NCBI GenBank assembly: GCA_003645805.1
Contig: QNCL01000003.1
Span: 1-38,660 of the forward strand
Direction: 5' to 3'
Source of the DNA: Candidatus Omnitrophota bacterium
GTDB taxonomy: Bacteria > Omnitrophota > 4484-213
DNA: 38,660 nt
Shown here: in pieces, positions 36,789-38,660 of the stretch
Numbering within the stretch: the stretch's first letter is position 1
Layout: every line of letters begins with the position of its first letter
Translations under genes and position numbers: made by a program
The notes under the pieces: generated by a model
Databases searched by the model: none
What the model saw: only the letters and a program-made list of their open reading frames with translations
Told to the model about the DNA's origin: nothing

Positions 36789-37100
36789 ATGTCAAAAGGA
36801 TTGTTAAGCTTTCATCAGGCTTTAGAGTATTTAGGAGTAAACAGAGGAGAGTTGAAGAAACTAATTAAGGAAAAGAGAATCACTCCTTATAAGATAGGAG
36901 GAACTTATTTGAGGTTCAAGAGAGAGGACCTTGAGAATTTAAGGAGTCATTTAGAGAGAAAAGCAAAAAAAGCGCATTGGTTAACACAAAAGGAAGAACC
37001 TGTGTTAATAGAAAGGATAGTTGATTTCTGGTATTTCAATGATTTATATATCCTCTCTACCCTAATTATCCTTTTTTTATTGTTTATAATCTTTAGATAA
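36789..37100 (+). CDS. Excisionase-type HTH protein with a C-terminal transmembrane anchor
   Basis: LLSFHQALEYLGVNRGELKKLIKEKRITPYKIGGTYLRFKREDLENLRSHLE HTH; C-terminal hydrophobic helix LYILSTLIILFLLFIIFR. Confidence 0.82.
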   Translation: MSKGLLSFHQALEYLGVNRGELKKLIKEKRITPYKIGGTYLRFKREDLENLRSHLERKAKKAHWLTQKEEPVLIERIVDFWYFNDLYILSTLIILFLLFIIFR

Positions 37101-37122
37101 ATTTAGAGTAAAATCTCCTTCT

Positions 37123-37197
37123 GGGGCTGTGGCGCAGAGGAAGCGCATCTGGCTGGCAGCCAGGAGGTCGTGGGTTCAAATCCCACCAGCTCCACCA
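37123..37197 (+). tRNA. tRNA-Ala (anticodon GGC)
   Basis: GGGGCTG/CAGCTCC acceptor (one G-T), anticodon loop CTGGCAG, GTGGGTTCAAATCCCAC T arm, encoded CCA. Confidence 0.93.
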
Positions 37198-37241
37198 GAG
37201 GAGAGCGAGATAGTAGTAAAGGGAGGTAAGCAATTGTAGAT

Positions 37242-37277
37242 AAAAAAAGAACCCCGCTAATTGCGGGATTCTTTTTT
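37242..37277. terminator. Bidirectional intrinsic terminator between tRNA-Ala (+) and the Lys-rich gene (-)
   Basis: A-tract, GAACCCCGC-TAATT-GCGGGATTC hairpin, T-tract. Confidence 0.8.
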
Positions 37278-37306
37278 GAAAGATGATTATATTCAGCGAA
37301 GCAGTC

Positions 37307-37417
37307 TTACTTCTTCTTTTTCTTCTTCTTGGTGCTTTTTGTGCTTTTGCTACTCGTCTTCTTTGTGCTCTTCTTTGTGCTCTTCTTTGTGCTCTTTTTG
37401 GCTTTTTTCTTAGCCAT
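37307..37417 (-). CDS. 36-aa lysine-rich histone H1/AlgP-like protein MAKKKAKKSTKKSTKKSTKKTSSKSTKSTKKKKKKK
   Basis: Minus-strand ATG with GAGGAGGTGAAAG RBS, TAA at 37309-37307, promoter upstream and terminator downstream; missed by the ORF track. Confidence 0.82.
   Translation of the reverse strand: MAKKKAKKSTKKSTKKSTKKTSSKSTKSTKKKKKKK
37358..37393. repeat. Three perfect tandem copies of the 12-mer CTTCTTTGTGCT (encode the STKK repeat on the minus strand)
   Basis: Direct reading: 37358-37369, 37370-37381, 37382-37393. Confidence 0.9.
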
Positions 37418-37440
37418 CTTTCACCTCCTCATTCTCTTGA

Positions 37441-37467
37441 TTATGCACCCTTACTTGATGTGCATAA
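37441..37467. promoter_or_regulatory. Inverted repeat TTATGCAC-N11-GTGCATAA in the leader of the Lys-rich gene
   Basis: Perfect 8-bp arms between the predicted promoter and the start codon. Confidence 0.5.
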
Positions 37468-37530
37468 CCAAGCGTTTCCAGTATTAAACAGGAGAGTTTG
37501 CGTCTTAAAATGAGAACTTATCTACTCCAT

Positions 37531-37559
37531 CTTTTAACACACTTTTATTCTCTTGTCAA
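37531..37559 (-). promoter_or_regulatory. Putative sigma70 promoter for the Lys-rich gene
   Basis: Minus strand TTGACA (37559-37554), 17-bp spacer, TAAAAG (37536-37531); the -35 lies in the palindrome CTCTTG-T-CAAGAG (37550-37562). Confidence 0.5.
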
Positions 37560-37645
37560 GAGTTTTTTATATTGCGCGCAGACAAGATGTTTTCTCTTCT
37601 GAAGTAGAGAGAGAAAGGAAAGAGCAGATTTTTTATTTTTAATTT

Positions 37646-37733
37646 GCCGGAGTGGTGAAATTGGTAGACGCAGTGGACTCAAAATCCACCGGGCATTCTG
37701 CCCGTGTCGGTTCGAATCCGACCTCCGGCACCA
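37646..37733 (+). tRNA. tRNA-Leu (anticodon CAA)
   Basis: GCCGGAG/CTCCGGC acceptor, GTGGA-CTCAAAA-TCCAC anticodon arm, variable arm CGGGCATTCTGCCCG, encoded CCA. Confidence 0.95.
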
Positions 37734-37768
37734 GAATATGACTTAATGGCTTTTTGCCAACCATTTGG

Positions 37769-37791
37769 TGGGCGGTGCACTGCACCGCCCA
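37769..37791. repeat. Perfect 23-bp palindrome TGGGCGGTGCA-C-TGCACCGCCCA
   Basis: 11-bp arms around a single base, 35 bp after tRNA-Leu. Confidence 0.85.
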
Positions 37792-37982
37792 TTGATTTTA
37801 CACTCTTGCGCGTACAATGACTTCTGTTCTAAGATCGCTTATGTAAAAGAGGCAGATTTGGCACTGAATACCAGGCTCAAAATAGAAATGAGAGAAAGCT
37901 CCAATTCTACTCTTGAAACACTGAATAAAGATTACCAAAGCAGTTGAGTACCGGTGGATAGTTTATTTAAATAGTATTAATT

Positions 37983-38438
37983 ATGCATTATGCCAAGTCT
38001 AAAAAGACAATCAAAGATTTACCAGAAGCAGAAAGACCAAGAGAGAAATTAATGCGCTATGGCCCAGAAAAACTTTCTAATTCCGAACTCTTGGCTATAC
38101 TCTTGCGCTCAGGAAAGAAAGGAGAGAAGGAATACTTTGTTATTTTCTATCTTGACTCCCGAAATCAGGAAATCAAAAGAGAAATCATCTCCATTGGCTC
38201 TCTTAACGCTAATTTAGTCCACCCACGAGAAGTCTTTGAGCCAGCAGTAAGAGATTTAGCCGCTCAAATAATCTTAGCCCACAATCACCCCTCAGGAGAC
38301 CCAGAACCATCAGAAGATGATCTAACAATCACTAAAAGATTAGTAGAGGCTGGTAAAATTATGGGGATAGAGGTGGTTGAGCATATTATTGTAGTAAGAA
38401 ATGGATTTTTAAGTTTTAAGGAGAAAAATTTAATTTAG
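37983..38438 (+). CDS. Shortened RadC-family (JAB/MPN) protein with an apparent internal deletion
   Basis: LPEAERPREKLMRYGPEKLSNSELLAILLRSG joined directly to KEYFVIFYLDSRNQEIKREIISIGSLNANLVHPREVF...ILAHNHPSGDPEPSEDD. Confidence 0.85.
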   Translation: MHYAKSKKTIKDLPEAERPREKLMRYGPEKLSNSELLAILLRSGKKGEKEYFVIFYLDSRNQEIKREIISIGSLNANLVHPREVFEPAVRDLAAQIILAHNHPSGDPEPSEDDLTITKRLVEAGKIMGIEVVEHIIVVRNGFLSFKEKNLI

Positions 38439-38441
38439 TCT

Positions 38442-38660
38442 ATGGATAAAGCAAAGTATAAAAAACCTAAGGAAGAAATTGTAACAAAGCCCACTCGAAG
38501 AGTGGGATATATTAGAGATTTTGGTGTAGCAACTTCTATTTCTGTAGAAAGAACAAGAAGAGAATTTGGCGCCCACCTTACATCGGTTGATATTTTTAAA
38601 AAATTTATTTTCCCAGAAATAAAAAACATTCTACACAAGTATGTATGGGTAGATTTGTTC
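38442..38660 (+). CDS. N-terminus of a probable adenine-specific DNA methyltransferase / R-M protein (runs off the window)
   Basis: ATG then 73 open codons to the window end: MDKAKYKKPKEEIVTKPTRRVGYIRDFGVATSISVERTRREFGAHLTSVDIFKKFIFPEIKNILHKYVWVDLF; resembles N6-adenine MTases where VDLF precedes the SAM-binding glycine motif. Confidence 0.5.
   Translation, partial: MDKAKYKKPKEEIVTKPTRRVGYIRDFGVATSISVERTRREFGAHLTSVDIFKKFIFPEIKNILHKYVWVDLF

Noticed and set aside
37283-37513. + strand ORF MIIFSEAVLLLLFLLLGAFCAFATRLLCALLCALLCALFG... (apparent hydrophobic protein)
   Set aside because: It is the antisense shadow of the lysine-rich minus-strand gene, which has the RBS, promoter and terminator.
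37765-37947. ORF MVGGALHRPLILHSCAYNDFCSKIAYVKEADLALNTRLKIEMRESSNS...
   Set aside because: Begins inside the 23-bp palindrome and lacks an RBS or recognisable family; possibly a decayed remnant, not supportable as a gene.

Overview
The window is almost entirely coding, with about 40 genes in a row on the + strand. It looks like the chromosome of a diderm bacterium (heptose/Kdo genes present). I cannot prove the lineage; the gene content is reminiscent of PVC/Omnitrophota-type uncultured bacteria. The main blocks are: thioredoxin/YggS/AmmeMemoRadiSam/thiC; dcd-dnaX-recR; a GT9 glycosyltransferase flanked by two identical palindromes; a coiled-coil membrane protein; tRNA-Phe + ROK kinase + purD; a Sua5/LMW-phosphatase fusion + rpiB overlapping tRNA-Ser; a second tRNA-Ser; a 2[4Fe-4S] ferredoxin with a perfect 60-bp internal repeat; nadA; and a long pyrimidine/folate cluster (pyrR, B, C, K, D, F, E; folP; pabBC) with interspersed EndoQ, mutM, YacP/NYN, permuted NlpC/P60-like, PPP-phosphatase and GH5 genes. 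These are followed by ilvD, an LPS core block (GT9, heptose kinase, kdsB), dnaK, a bactofilin-HTH fusion and a tail-anchored HTH protein. The right edge has tRNA-Ala, the only well-supported minus-strand gene (a 36-aa Lys-rich protein), tRNA-Leu, and an apparently accessory segment with an internally deleted RadC and the start of a probable DNA methyltransferase. The best candidate for an undescribed system is the dnaK-coupled bactofilin-HTH + HTH-TM pair near the lysine-rich protein gene (possible membrane/cytoskeleton-DNA tethering). No CRISPR, rRNA or transposase was seen.
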